A stretch of DNA of 64,000 nucleotides from Physcomitrium patens (lineage: Eukaryota > Streptophyta > Bryopsida > Funariales > Funariaceae): contig NC_037269.1 of the NCBI RefSeq assembly GCF_000002425.4, forward strand, positions 6,706,172 to 6,770,171, in the 5' to 3' direction. The first letter of the stretch is position 1. Each line of letters begins with the position of its first letter. Shown here piece by piece: positions 35,601 through 47,850 of the stretch. The position numbers and the translations under genes were made by a program. The notes under the pieces were generated by a model. That model was not told the DNA's origin, ran no database searches, and worked only from the letters and a program-made list of their open reading frames with translations.

Positions 35601-38600
35601 TTTATTGCCAAAGGAAATTACTTGCTTCAAAAAGATGTTGGCTAAACAAGGTAGATCATTTGCCTTCGAATCTCATGAAATTAGGTGTAAGGATCCAAAT
35701 ATTGTAATACCTATGGTTATCTTCACGGTATCACCTGTACCTTAGAATCCAAGACCGATTCCAGTACCGAGGGCATATTTATCTAAATTGGTTGAACTAT
35801 TAAAAGAAAAGATAAAGATGAAAATATTGGAACCTTAATTTGTGCCGTATTCTAGTCGATGGTTTACGGTAGCTTAGAAGAATGGGTCACTACGGTTTAT
35901 TCAAGATATGCAACCGGTGAATACAGTAACTATAAAGAATGCAGGAATTGGGCCTATTGTGGATGAATTTGCTGAGGCGTTTGCTGTAAGGGCGATCTAT
36001 TCAATGGATGACTTGTATTCAAGTTATGATCAATTTCAACTTGCCAAAGGAAGTAGAGATATGACAACAATGAGGACACTACTTGGATTGGTTAGAATGT
36101 GCACTCTTCCTCAAGGTGCGACCAACTCAGTTGCGCATATGATGAATGGGATGAATAAGGTATTGAGAGATTTTATTCCGAAAAAGACTATGCCTTTTCT
36201 AGATGATGTTCTTATAAAAATGTGCAGAAAAGGAGACAAGGATGAAACTTTAGATAAGAGGGGGTGTTGCAAATATGTTGTTGATCATATATAAGATTGT
36301 GAAAAGATTTTAACTCGGCTTAGAGAAGTTCATCTTACATTATCGGGTATGAAGTCTGCATTTGGAGTACGAGAGGTTGTGATTGTTGGACATTTATGTG
36401 GATCTTACGAAAGAAAACTAGATTCGATTAAAGTTGATGCAATTAGAAGGATGAAAGAGGATTGTGATTCTTTAACAGAGGTTTGCAGGTTTTTGGGTGC
36501 ATGTGTATTTTATCGAATCTGGATCCCTCATTTTGCTCACATAGCAGATCCATTATATGAACTGTTATGCAAGGGTTATTGATTTAAATGAGAAGAAAGA
36601 CATATTCAGGCAATGCAAAGATTGAAGAAATTATTGATGTCACCTCCAATATTGAGGAAGGTTGATTATAAGTGCAATAGACCAGTGATTCTTACTGTGG
36701 ACGGTAGTCCAATTGCCGTTGGATGGACTGTGGGTCAAGATGATTCTAGTGGAAATCGATTTGCAGTTCGATTTGGAGCTAAAGTTTTAAGTATTCGCCA
36801 GCGTGCATATTCGCAAGTCAAAAGAGAACTTTGGGGAGTCGTTTCGGCTATGAAAGCTGAAAGGGGCTATTTGATTGGGGTAGTAGTAGTAATTGAAACA
36901 GATTGCTTGCCATTGCTTGGAATGATTATTAATTGTTCAACGCCAGATATAGCAATGTTGAGATGGATTGCTTATATTAAGTCACTAAATCTAGAATTTA
37001 AGCATATTACTGGGAAAGACAATTTAGTAGCAGACATGCTATCTCGAGCAAGATACGAGAGGAAGGGCGAAATGGTTGAAGACATTGATGACGTCGGATT
37101 GAAATTCTATTCAATATCAAATCTCAACAGGGAAGACAAGCTATTTCTTGAAGAATCTTATGAAGGAGAATTATTGGATATTGGTCATTACTTGAATATC
37201 TTCACTAAACAGGGAAATTGGTCTACAGAAAAATTCAAACAAATAAGAAAAAAAGCATATGGATTTTTACTTTGAGATGGATTCTTATGGAAGAGGCCGA
37301 AGAAAGGAATTGGGAGGGCACAACGAGTGATAGGCAAAAAGGAAGAAAAACTAAAATTATTGAAGGAGTTTCATAATAGTTTATGGGCAGGGCAAAGAGG
37401 AATCTGGGCTACTTTTGCTAAACTCAAGGAACGATAATGGTGGAAAAATATGTACCGAGATGTACTCTCATTTGTAGAGTCATGTGAAATCTGGCAATCG
37501 TATTTTAATATCCGACATCGAGATGGTCTTCATCCTACGTATCCTCTGGCTATTCATTTTAAATGGGTTATTGATTTGATTATTATGATGGTTGGATTAT
37601 GGCAGATGAGATATTTGGTTTTAGCTCGTGAAGATTTATCAAATCAAGTAGAAGGAAGAGCATTGAGGATAAAATCTACAGAGGGGATTCGTAGGTTTTT
37701 GCTTGAAGATGTCATTTGCCTCTACGGATGCGTAGGAAAAATCACTGCAGATCGTGGAGAATTAAATGCACAAGAAGCTCGTAAGTTCTTTGAAAGATGT
37801 CGAGTTAAACTATCACTGACTACTGCTTATAATCCAGAGGGGAATGCAAAAAGCGAACGCGGTCACCCACCGATTGTGAAAGCATTAGTTAAAGCTTGTA
37901 ATGGGAAAGTTAAAGAGTGGCCACGGCTTTTGTCATTTGTATTATGGGCTGATTGAACAACACATAGTTCGGTGACAGGATATATGCCAGTAGAACTTAT
38001 GACAGGTCGAAAATCAATTATGCTGATTGAAAAAAAGGTACTCACTTGGAGTATGCTACTATAGAAAGATGGATTGACAAGAGAAGAACTTCTGGCTATT
38101 AGGATTTGACAATTGGAGCAAAGAACAGAAGATGTGTAGATAACATTGGGGAGGTTAAAAAGAGCTAGGTTACTAAATAAGGCGCGATTCGATAAGCAAC
38201 ATCGATTGAGACCAAAAGCAATTGAGGAAGGTGACTGGGTACTTGTTTATGATAATAGTCTGGATAATCAACATAGTACTTTGCGGAAATTTTCAAAACG
38301 TTGGTTTGGACCATATGTAGTAACAACTGTTCATGACAATGCGACTTACTCGTTGCGGGAGTTAGATGGTACAAAATTGAAAATACCAATTGCAGGGAAG
38401 CGAGTAAAAATATTTAAACGAAGACATGCGGAGATGAATATGGAAGACCTTAATGAAGGTATAGAGATTCCGCAACAAGAAGATGAAAGGGTTTGGATAA
38501 TGAAGGTGACGAAGACGAATTGGGCAAAGACGTAGAGGATATATTCTGAATCAAACAGCAATTGGGTAAATTGGTGCATACCGGAGGATGCACAGGTTCA

Positions 38601-38611
38601 GAGGGGGTGGA

Positions 38612-39947
38612 TGTCGTGTTGTAACACAAGTATACTGTGAAAATATAAAGAAAGGGGACTTTTATTAATGTTCAATTACCTCGAATATTGGGAGCAACGA
38701 CCATTTCCAATGCAAATACTGAGTGGTCAGGTTCAGTCACCTCGTTACAATCAGCTGGACAATACTGAAATGCTCCATTCGATTCTAATAACGGGAGTCA
38801 GCAGGAAGGGAAAGGACCAATTCACACGACGGGTGAGCTTGGTTCGAAGAGCCAATTGGATCCAATTTTGAGAATCCAATCCGGGTCTTCTTACCCAATA
38901 TGAGACCTGCATTTGTCCGGCAACCCAATGCAGTCTAATTTCGGAAAAATCCAAGTCTTACTACGGACCTTAGCCAATCTGACGCGAAGGACCAGTTTGA
39001 TCCAATTACAAGAACATCCAGGTTACTACGGGCATCTTTCCCAATATGAGACCTGAATTGGTCGGGCGACTCAATGTGGACCCGAGTACGGGGTTTCGAT
39101 TTTTTTTCAGGCTGTCCTATTCTCTGTGTCGTTTCAGGGAACGTTGTTTTCGGTAAATGGATTTCTTAAAGGTAAAAACGGAGGAAGAAGCTCTGACGGT
39201 GGGAGCCAATTTTGAATCTGAGCTCTGACGATGGGAGCCAATTTCGGATCCAAGACGGAAGATTGAAGAAATTCAGAGGATAAGGTTATGGGAGAATTAG
39301 TTTTGGGGGGGTTTTTTTATTTTTTGTGAGGAAGAGCGAGCTTCAAGTTTTTTTTTTAAGGTTACTAGTTCGGGTTTTATTAGAGGTTTTTGAAGATCAG
39401 GGATTGAAGAGGAGCTTCATACTTCGGATAGAGGAAGAAAAGACAAAGAATTAGGTTTTTCTTCTTCAAAGGTTTTGGGAAGACTGAGGCAATCGTTGTT
39501 GAAGTCAGTGTTGTAATGGTGAATCGGGATTTTTTAATGAAGTGGGTTTGAATACTCTTGACTATTTTGTGAAATCGAGTTACGTCTGTGATTGAAGAAT
39601 TAAAAGGGTGTCTATAGGATTGAGTATGCGGAGTGAATGAAATTTATTGGATTAATCTAACAAGACAGTCAATGGATACAAGATTGTAAGTACAAAGCGG
39701 TATTGAAGATTAACAATTTGGATTGTTCGGGGTTCTCTGTAACGTTTAGCGGCCTACCGGCTGGGGTAAAAAAGACTTCGACAAGCAGTGGAAGGGCATC
39801 CGTATAGATTTACGGTATATTCTTGTAGTCGTTTATATTTCAGCAGTCAAAAATTGATAGACTGCTTGACTATTGGCGAATCTCTATACTACCTTCTACA
39901 GCCAGACGGTCGACGCGTTCTCGAGCAGGAAAGCACATAATACGACA
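38612..39947 (+). repeat. 3' LTR of the 31.3-39.9 kb Ty3/gypsy element
   Basis: It matches the 5' LTR over its whole length. It is preceded by the polypurine tract at about 38599-38611. Confidence 0.95.
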
Positions 39948-42900
39948 ACGTGTTCAAACTTCGCCCAATCTTGGCATGCTTGGTAAAGCAACTTTTACCT
40001 AAGGTTTTGGATAGCCTTATAATATGTCACTTCTTCATGTTGGATATGGACTCATGGATGCTCATGACATGCTTCACACGAGACCAAACCCTAGTAGAAG
40101 ATATTTGTGGAGAAACAGTATGCATATCCTCTTAGTTATTTAACATAGATATTGATGGTGGAGGACTTTTTTGCCTTGCTTTGGCTTATCTAGTAGAGAC
40201 TTTTGAGTGGAAGAAGTTCATTTTGTTTGATCAATGACTATCAAACTTTGATCCAAAGGTAGCTCAAGCTTCTAGACTTTGCTAGTGTTCTGGCATCCTT
40301 GTACTATTTGCTGAGCATTTGATGTTGGTGCTAGAACTTGGCCTTAATGTACTTGTCAGTGTCGCAATTCAATGAGGTGGTGCAATGCAAGAGGCAGGTA
40401 TATTCCTTATCTATCATTACCTTTTGAGGATCTATAGACCCGTATATGATACATAGCACATTCCAATTGGCTCCTACACTATTAGCCATGAAATCCTGAA
40501 AATTAACATTATATATGCCATTTTTTGCTATTACTTCATTGATACCTCTCCACATGATATATTAGGCCTCGGTTACTTTGGACTCTATATCATACACCAC
40601 AACGGTCATCACTTTGCAATAGCAAGAGTCATAGACACAACAATCTATGGTAGTCCAATTCTTCACTTATTTGACGTGATCAAATATGATCCACGCATCT
40701 TGGAGGTCTTTGCCCAGTGACATCCTTGAGACCAATCCACTCCAATGCAAGGTCCTATTTTGTACATCTTTAAGACAAATACCTTGTCTTTCTTTCCATC
40801 TTCATTTGAGAACATATTGCATTAGATAAATGGCTAAGTTATACATCTCTTATCGTTTGGATAAGGTCTATAGTATCCATACGTCCCACTTGTTTGAAAG
40901 ACAATATTATGTTCTTCACATTGGAGGAAGTAAGATTTGTATACTTCTCTATGACCTCCTTCATCTCTTCTATTGATATGGTCTTGTTTGATTCTTAAGA
41001 TCTTAAGAAGTGTTCTATGAAGAAGTCTTTGTTGACAACCATGGCAATAGTTGAGCTAGTAGGCCTTGGATTACGGTCTACGTGCTTGCTAAATAGAATT
41101 TTGATCTTGGCCTCTGACTCTTGATATGTTCAAAAGGCCACACTGTGGTCATATTCACTTATATGCATTTAAGCTCGGGTCATCTTCGGAAGGCCTTGTA
41201 CATAATAGATGACTATATGACATATAGCCACTATAATTGGGGGGGTTCTTATATACCTTATATACAAGAGTAGATGATTTTGGTAGTGGCCTTCCTTAAA
41301 AAGTCTTAGAGGGAAGAAAAAGTGGACTTTGTTGTTTTTAAGTAGAAAAAAATTGCAACAAGCAAAAATAAGACAAAAAAGTCAGAAACTTGTTAGCTTG
41401 AATGAAATTCTAAAAGCCTTAGATATGATAGTCGAAGTAGAATCAAGAGAGTCAAAGTCATCAGAACAAGGTAAAAGAAGAGGAAGAAAGGGAGCTCAAA
41501 ATTGTGAGAAAAAAAAAGATGACAATAATGGCTTGGCATCAAGTTTAGAAATTTGAAAGGATAGAGAGGAAGAAGACGAGTCAGTCAACCAACTTCAAGT
41601 ATGTTTATATCCACATATTATTTTTGCAATCCTTGCTAACACACTTAAGCTCATAGTCACTACTTTCCAACTCTAGTAAGTATCACAACGCTAACCTTGT
41701 ACATCCTTCACATGTACATGGTTAGCTGTGCATACCAACCTCTAAGCTCATAACTTGATTACCAAATCTTACAACATATGCATTTAAGACTCTCCCTTTA
41801 GTAGATAGCGAATGATTAGGTATGGATTTCCATTCATATCCAAGGCTCACTTGGTGGCACTCCTTTACCATGTGGCCTAATTGCACTTGGTGTTGTCTCT
41901 TCACCACCACCCACAACCTCCATAGTAACTTTGAGGTCATCCAAATGTTCATGGTGCTAGCGGTAAGACACTAACCTAATTGATAATACTCATGGTCCTC
42001 ATCTTGCGCCATGAGTCTCTATGGTAGAGCCCCCAACACTAGGTCCACCCATTGGGACTCATTTTGTGATATGAGTCTTTGTGATAAGACCCCAACATTA
42101 GCCACACCCAATAGAGCTCTCTCTCTCTTGGTCATTATCGAGATACTATAGAAATAGAGAAGATGACCAGCTCTCCTTATAGTACATGTTGGGATCTTCA
42201 GCAACCCCTTTAATCCTATGTCAAGAGTTGAACCCTTACACCTCATAGTTTTGGAAGACCACCCGCTCTTCCAATGCCTTAGCCACTAGAAGCTTCTAGA
42301 AGTGTTCCAAAATCTTCCAAACAACATATCTTTTTTTATTCCCTTATCAAACGGGACATTTGACCACTCTATCGATATCTATTCTTCGCATAGATGTCAA
42401 TAGATATCTCTTTTGTTTCATTTGTATAACTATCAAGGGAGTTATGCTACTTCTAAGATTCAGAATTCTCAGGACTGCATCTCAGGCCAACACCATCCTT
42501 TGACAATACCCCTTCTAATGCCACTATCTTCCAATCTTCATAACTTTTAGCTCACACTTCTAATTGAGGTGTTTCTTAACATTTCAAAATCGTGACGACA
42601 TGAGCCACTTTTTTTTCAAGTCCATTCCCTTGTGGCTCCTAATCTCCATGGATAAGAGGCGTCTCCAATGCCTAGGATCCTTTCTCAGACTAGGCTCACT
42701 TGAGTCTCCTTACTAATGGTGCCACAAGGCCCAAGCATCACTCTGGTGTCTCTTTTGGGCCTTTGGTGTTGCGAGCACTCTTCAAGAAGATGTTTGCAAC
42801 ACTTATAGTCAAATGCTATAGGAATTTGTGAACTAAGAAGGTATAGTAGTATAGATTATGATCATATGGTTGAAAATTAGAAACATGAACTTTTGTTTTT

Positions 42901-43670
42901 AATTTTACTCTTTGCACTAGAAAGAATAATTTTAAAGTATTGTAGGTGAATAATGGTTAAGGACTTTCTGGAATTAAAGCAACCAACGTTTCCAAAAGAT
43001 ATATGTCTTTTGATTTATAAAACTACTATTTGTATTTGCACAATAGTTGTTAAATATGGAAGAACTTAATGGTCTATCCTTATTATGTATAGAAGAGCTT
43101 GATGGATTTTAATCTGAAGGTAGAAGTTGTTTTGGCCGCATTTGGGAGAGAACATGGAGATGATATACCAAAAATTAATGCCACTTTACTCTTCCTTGAG
43201 CTGATTACCTACCTTAATCTAGAGCTATCTAGGGCTGATTCTAATGACTTAAAATTAGAATAGACCTAAAATCTCAACCATTTTAGAACTATTTTATATG
43301 AAATTCCTTGTCTCAAGAATTCTAATACCATTTCACATAGAATGTGGGATCCATCAAATCAAACAACCACTACATACAGAATATGATGTCGGCCGACTTC
43401 AAAGATTGTTTCGAGTAGAATCTGCCCTGACCGTTCGACTTCGCTTGTAAACATTTTGTATGGAGCTCCAATCTCATTTGCTTCTAAACTCGGTGGGGGA
43501 TCCTACTGAGCTTGATCTGAGATCGCAGACAATCTAAACACTGAGCTACTTCATTGTGATAATAGGTGAAACCTAGGCTTTAGCGAAGTTTAGGAAATTT
43601 TTTGAGAATTGAAGTTTGCACAAATTCAACCAGATACTCAGAAGTGAAGTTGATGATTGTAATTATGCAG
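39948..43670. other. Stretch with decayed transposon-like DNA, otherwise no gene
   Basis: Apart from the transposase-like remnant at 40331-40760, only short, motif-free frames occur. Around 42000-42090 two near-copies of ATGAGTCT-(A/G)TG-TA(G/A)A(G/C)CCCC(A)ACA suggest a small internal duplication. Upstream exons of the MSH5-like gene might be expected at the right end but were not recognised. Confidence 0.35.
40331..40760 (-). pseudogene. Transposon-derived coding remnant, family uncertain
   Basis: On the minus strand the region contains CCVYDSCYCKVMT, then MWRGINEVIAKNG, then FMANSVGANWNVLCIIYGS, then an ERTC-like EYTC-x-LHCTTSL block. I associate this arrangement (a C-x-Y-CK-MT block, then FMA-S-ANWN-V-I-YG) with repeated transposon-like proteins in plant genomes, but cannot name the superfamily. 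It is degraded, with interruptions between the blocks. The class is inference from memory of similar sequences. Confidence 0.3.
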
Positions 43671-45876
43671 GTCGTAGAAACATGATATCTGGCCCAACTT
43701 ACTCAGGCAAGAGCATTTATGTAAAGCAGGTAATCTCCAAAGAAAGAATCATTTACGTATCTCGCCTGCTTGGGAATTCCTACTGCGTCTTGTAGAATAT
43801 GAACTTGCTGCAGTCTAATTTTAGATCGAATTATGCATAGAACTACCTTACCATAGTTTTAGACTTTCTGGAAATTGGGAGTCTATGAGAATACGTGAAA
43901 TTCATTGAAGTTATGCACTTCTTTGGTTGCTCTCGTTGTATTTCTGGCACACATCAGAAGCTTTGTTCCGGCAGAGGCAGCAGTGATTGGCCTTACTGAC
44001 AGGTGTACCTTCCCACCTTTGCCATGATAACACACACTGATCTACTTATGTCTATTCTTTGTCAATGCTGGTTACTAGGAACAGAACGAAGACCCTCTCT
44101 CATGGGGTATTAACCGGATTGTATTCTTTTTGAGTAATGTTGTTAATCGTAGCATTTTTGTTGGTGTCTCGCAGAATCTTCAAAAGAGTTTCGAGGAAAG
44201 CGACAATGGCTGTTCAGCAGTCTGCATTCATGATTGACCTATATCAAATATCCTTTATGCTGAGGTAAGTGCAAAATAGAGGCGACCATTTTTAAACAAA
44301 GAAAGAATCTACATGGAGATGATCTAAGAGTTGATCGCTAATGTGCACAAATTATCCGCTGATGTAGGTGATGTGGAACCTTGTTTTTGACAATGATTGG
44401 TAATACTGACCTTTTGCGGATCGCTAGACATGCCACTTCAAGGTCCCTGTGCATAATTGACGAGTTTGGCAAGGGCATTTTGGTCCCAGGTAATGAGTGT
44501 CGTAGCGATTTTATGATCTATATTATCTGATTGGAATATGATACTAATTATTCAATACATCACTATTTGAGGTTTTGGTCTGCTTTTGATTCTTAGATAC
44601 GAATGGCATGTATTAACCCCCGTTTCATATTCCGACATTGACAGATGGTGTTGGCCTCCTATGTGCAATCTTGCATCATGTTGCGAGTCAAGATGTACCA
44701 CCGAAGGTAGTTTTGCCGTGCGATGCCTATAGGAGACTAATAACTCGTCAAGAAGGATTCTGATAACCCTTGTTGACATATTATATTCTGCCTTCGATTC
44801 ACTTTCTTTTTCCAGGTTCTGGCATGTACACACTTCTGTGAAAATCTTCGATGAGGGATATTTACCAAAGGTATTTTTTCCATTTTCCAAATACCAATCG
44901 ACTCCTCTAAATGGGATGGTCGTCAATTGAATGCCCACTGAAGACGTAATGCAAGTGCGCCGTTTTGAATTTAAATTTTTTTCCCATCATCATGCAACCT
45001 AACATTCTAGAGGAGACTACCTGACAGTTTTGCCCATCCCCTTCGTAACAGTTGTAGAATATTTCATTCTTTACAATGAATGTCCCTGAGCCGAAGAAGA
45101 GTAAAAATACTTCCGGAAGTAAGGTGGATGAAATTGTATTTCTTTACAGGTTCTTACTCCGACTATCTTCATAGTTCAACAAGAATGGAATTTAGATTTG
45201 ACCAGATCATGTAAATAAATTTTAACATTGGATAAAAATGTTTTCCGGTTGTAATTGATTTTTCTTACAGTCCTCTTGTGTGTTTTCTATTAACCTCTAT
45301 GTTGCTACTTCTAGATTTTGGTGCTTGGAGCACTTCAGACCGTGATCCAAGCGCCAAGACGGCCTTTATTGCAAGATGACTAGAATTTAAGACCACTAAA
45401 AACATGTTTTTGCGCAGGCTTGTTCTTGGTCGCACGGTTCCAAGCTATGGTACATTCTGGGTGACCTTGTGTTCAAATATTAATCAGAAGCAGGTTTTTG
45501 TTCTAAAAGCAATGCAAGCAGATAATGACGAGATTTCTTGCATATTTAAATTTCAGCAATAAAGACGTGCTGAACAATCTTTGAGAAATTTCTCATAAGA
45601 TGTAGGTTCTGATCAATTCCCGTCGTCTTCAAGTCTTCGTCTAACTATTGAATTTGTCAGGTATACATTGTGCTGAGCTTGCGGGTACCTTCCAATCATT
45701 CGTCTCGAACTTCGAAGGAGTACCTCCAATTCATAAGCCCATTGTTGTTGCTTTTTGCTTGTCAGTTTCTGCATCGCTCACACAAATATTTGCTCTACAA
45801 ACCCTCTTTATCTGGGCTTCTTCATACAGGAGTTCCACACGAAGTCTTAGTGAGATATATTGAAATATTAGAATGC
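43671..45876 (+). pseudogene. MSH5-like (MutS homolog 5) ATPase-domain fragment, cut by an LTR element
   Basis: Ten GT..AG exons in order encode the C-terminal ATPase domain of MSH5: 43671-43729 (Walker A, SGPTYSGKSIYVKQ), about 43926-44002 (FVPAEAAVIGLTDR), 44175-44264 (QQSAFMIDLYQI), 44428-44489 (Walker B, SLCIIDEFGKG), 44645-44706, 44816-44870, 45058-45149, 45418-45449 (LVLGRTVPSYG), 45661-45684 and 45830-45876 (GVPHEVLVRYIEILE). MSH5 forms the MutS-gamma dimer with MSH4 and stabilises meiotic crossover intermediates. Exon 44816-44870 carries one base too many for its phases (near an A4 run). The acceptor before 43926 is weak. In the last exon the coding sequence runs straight into the LTR of element Y at 45877. 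The N-terminal domains were not found. It is probably non-functional here. Confidence 0.85.
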
Positions 45877-46484
45877 TGTTAACCGAGTAACCTTCCCTTT
45901 TTCGGATTTAGCCTCGGACAGTAACTTAGTGTAGTTTTACCGCCGATATGGTAGTTCGGGATGTATAAGTAGGGTTCGACAAGGCATTGTTAAGAACCCG
46001 AAGGGGGAGAACCGAGGAGAGCCGAACCAGGAGAGAGCTAGAGACTGTGTAGGACACATGTATATTGTTGAGAGCCGAATGGCTGTGTAAGAAAAAAAAC
46101 ATTCTCTTTACCTCAGACAAGTGTGTGAGTGTGTGTGGATCGACCTGGTCTAGATGTGTGTGTTATATGTGTGTGTGGTTGTGGAGGTGATGTAGATGAA
46201 TCAGGCAGAATGTGTCAATAGATCGGGACTGAACTTTACCGATCTGATACTCCGGACAGAAGGATCGAGTGAGCCGAACCCTCCCCGGAAGTGTCGGTTC
46301 AGGCAGAGTAAGATGATTCCCTTCTAGAGGGGGATTCGTCAGGAGTCCGAAGTCGGGTTGCCCTGACTTCATTAGCCTAACGTGGCGACCATGTGGTAGA
46401 TTAGTGTTTCTTAAGGGGTGGAAGTTTGGGTTAGTCGACCAGTAGGTCCGATCGCTCCGGTTCCCAATCTTTCCCCCCTTAACA
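45877..46484 (+). repeat. LTR of element Y
   Basis: Both ends are defined by the TGTTAA/TTAACA inverted termini. The middle holds a (TG)-rich stretch at about 46122-46180. Confidence 0.7.
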
Positions 46485-46731
46485 TTTGGCGACCATGCCT
46501 AAGTTCGAACCCCCCTAATCTAATACCTATCACAACAGATCTGGTATTAGATAGGTATTAGATTAGCCACAACGACAAGGTCTGTTGAGCACACCCAGAT
46601 CCAAAAAAGATGGATCTAGCGAGTGAGCGGTAAAACGGAGATGTAGATAATGAAATCAGCAGAAAGCGGTGTAGATCCGAAAAGATCGCACAGAATCCTG
46701 GTTAGTTTCTTCTCCTCCGCTTAGTGATATG
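45877..46731 (+). mobile_element. Element Y: 5' LTR and leader of an LTR retroelement
   Basis: A 608-bp LTR starts TGTTAACCG and ends CCTTAACA (6-bp inverted ends). It has a TATA-like TATAAGTA near 45964 in plus orientation and is followed two bases later by a primer-binding-like TGGCGACCATGCC. The leader then runs to about 46731, where the gypsy copy I begins. Its coding region and 3' LTR are not in the window. It sits inside the last recognisable exon of the MSH5-like gene. The family cannot be told from LTR and leader alone. Confidence 0.7.
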
Positions 46732-47261
46732 TGTAATGCTGCCGTTTCTTCATTTGGATTCAACAGCATTCCCTACCTGCAACCAACCAGCCCCTTCTGA
46801 TTAGTCACCGGCCAAACTCGTCTCTGTCCCGATCCAGACTGCGACTCACAAGTCACCGGCCAACCTCGTCTCTGTCCCGATCCAGACTGCGACTCACGGC
46901 GGGAATCCAGGGGTGCCGGGTTCAGTCACCCGGGACTGGATTCCCCTCTTTACTGTGAGAAGTGACTCCGGCCGTTACCTTCTCAACGCTAGGCCGTCCC
47001 GTGACCCCTGGTCTAGAGCTGGCGTCCCTTTTTACAATTCGAGCCACTGAACCATCTCATACTACTGCTGCAGCATGACGGGGCCGAGGGAGTCCCCTAA
47101 GGCTTAGTCCTTCGTGACCTCCCGGGCAGTCATCATCCCCGGGTGCTGCCTTGCACTACCCGAGGGACTTCACCCTTTCTGTGCTCGCTTCTCATGTCCG
47201 CTCTTCATGGCAGACTCCTCATGCGAGTCACCTCCTTATTTGCACACTTAGGGAGGTGACA
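46732..47261 (-). repeat. 3' LTR of gypsy copy I
   Basis: On the plus strand it reads TGTAATGC...GGAGGTGACA. It contains a 48-base tandem duplication (46804-46898, unit beginning GTCACCGGCCAA) not present in the sister LTRs. A polypurine tract lies just right of it (minus strand AGTGGGAGAGAA). Confidence 0.85.
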
Positions 47262-47850
47262 TTCTCTCCCACTTTAAATGTTAATGTCCTCATTAACTTT
47301 TGTGTCGTGTGCCCTTTGCTTTAGTTCTTCCCATTGGACTTTTTCTTCTTATATTAGTGAAGTGGCTACTCCTCACCTAGCGCTTATACTTAGTTTTGGG
47401 AGGGTTCTTCTTGTGTCACCTCTCTCTCCATTCTCTTCTAGATTCCATAGCTTTGTTTCCTTTCCACAGCCCCATTCCAACCGGGTGTGCAATGGGCAAT
47501 TGCTTGACTGCTAGATCCATGCTAAGACTTGCACTGCCTTAGCATTTGTATCCCTTTTGGACATGAGGAGCAACTCTCACGTTTTGCTTGCGCAAAAAAT
47601 ACAAACCAATCCTTATAAAGTTGGATTGACAGCCTCACCCCCGTCCCGAGTGAGCTTCTCTTACTTTACTTCGAGAGCTAGCTTAGTGGTACCCCTCCTT
47701 CTGTACCCCTCCTTCCAGTAACTCTACTACTTCACTCTTCCACTTGACTTCATTTCTAATTGGAATTTTAATTTCACATTGTTAGCTTCTTTCTTGTGTG
47801 CTTTATTTCTCAAGTTTTTCCTCCCCCACTTTGAGGGAACGATGTCCTCA
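47262..47850 (-). other. 3' untranslated spacer of gypsy copy I
   Basis: This stretch lies between the integrase end and the 3' LTR. The same spacer occurs in copies II (52695-53280) and III (59131-59700). Its short plus-strand frames are antisense and not supported. Confidence 0.6.

Larger units (their letters stand above)
31294..39947 (+). mobile_element. Ty3/gypsy LTR retrotransposon, near full length, broken
   Basis: It is an 8654-bp element with LTRs of 1338 and 1336 bp that start TGTCGT and end ACGA(C/T)A. ACGT flanks both outer ends (31290-31293, 39948-39951), fitting a 4-bp target duplication. A purine-rich tract (AGAGGGGGTGGA) precedes the 3' LTR. Parts in order: gag (about 32.7-33.8 kb, with a C-x2-C-x4-H-x4-C knuckle near 33.65), protease (about 34.6-34.9, D-H-G in place of DTG/DSG), reverse transcriptase (about 35.5-36.5), RNase H (about 36.6-37.1), integrase core (about 37.4-38.0) and integrase C-terminal domain (about 38.1-38.5). 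The gene order RT-RH-IN makes it Ty3/gypsy. It is broken with roughly eight or more breaks. LTR divergence of about 6% by eye over the first 300 bases suggests an insertion a few million years old. Confidence 0.95.
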
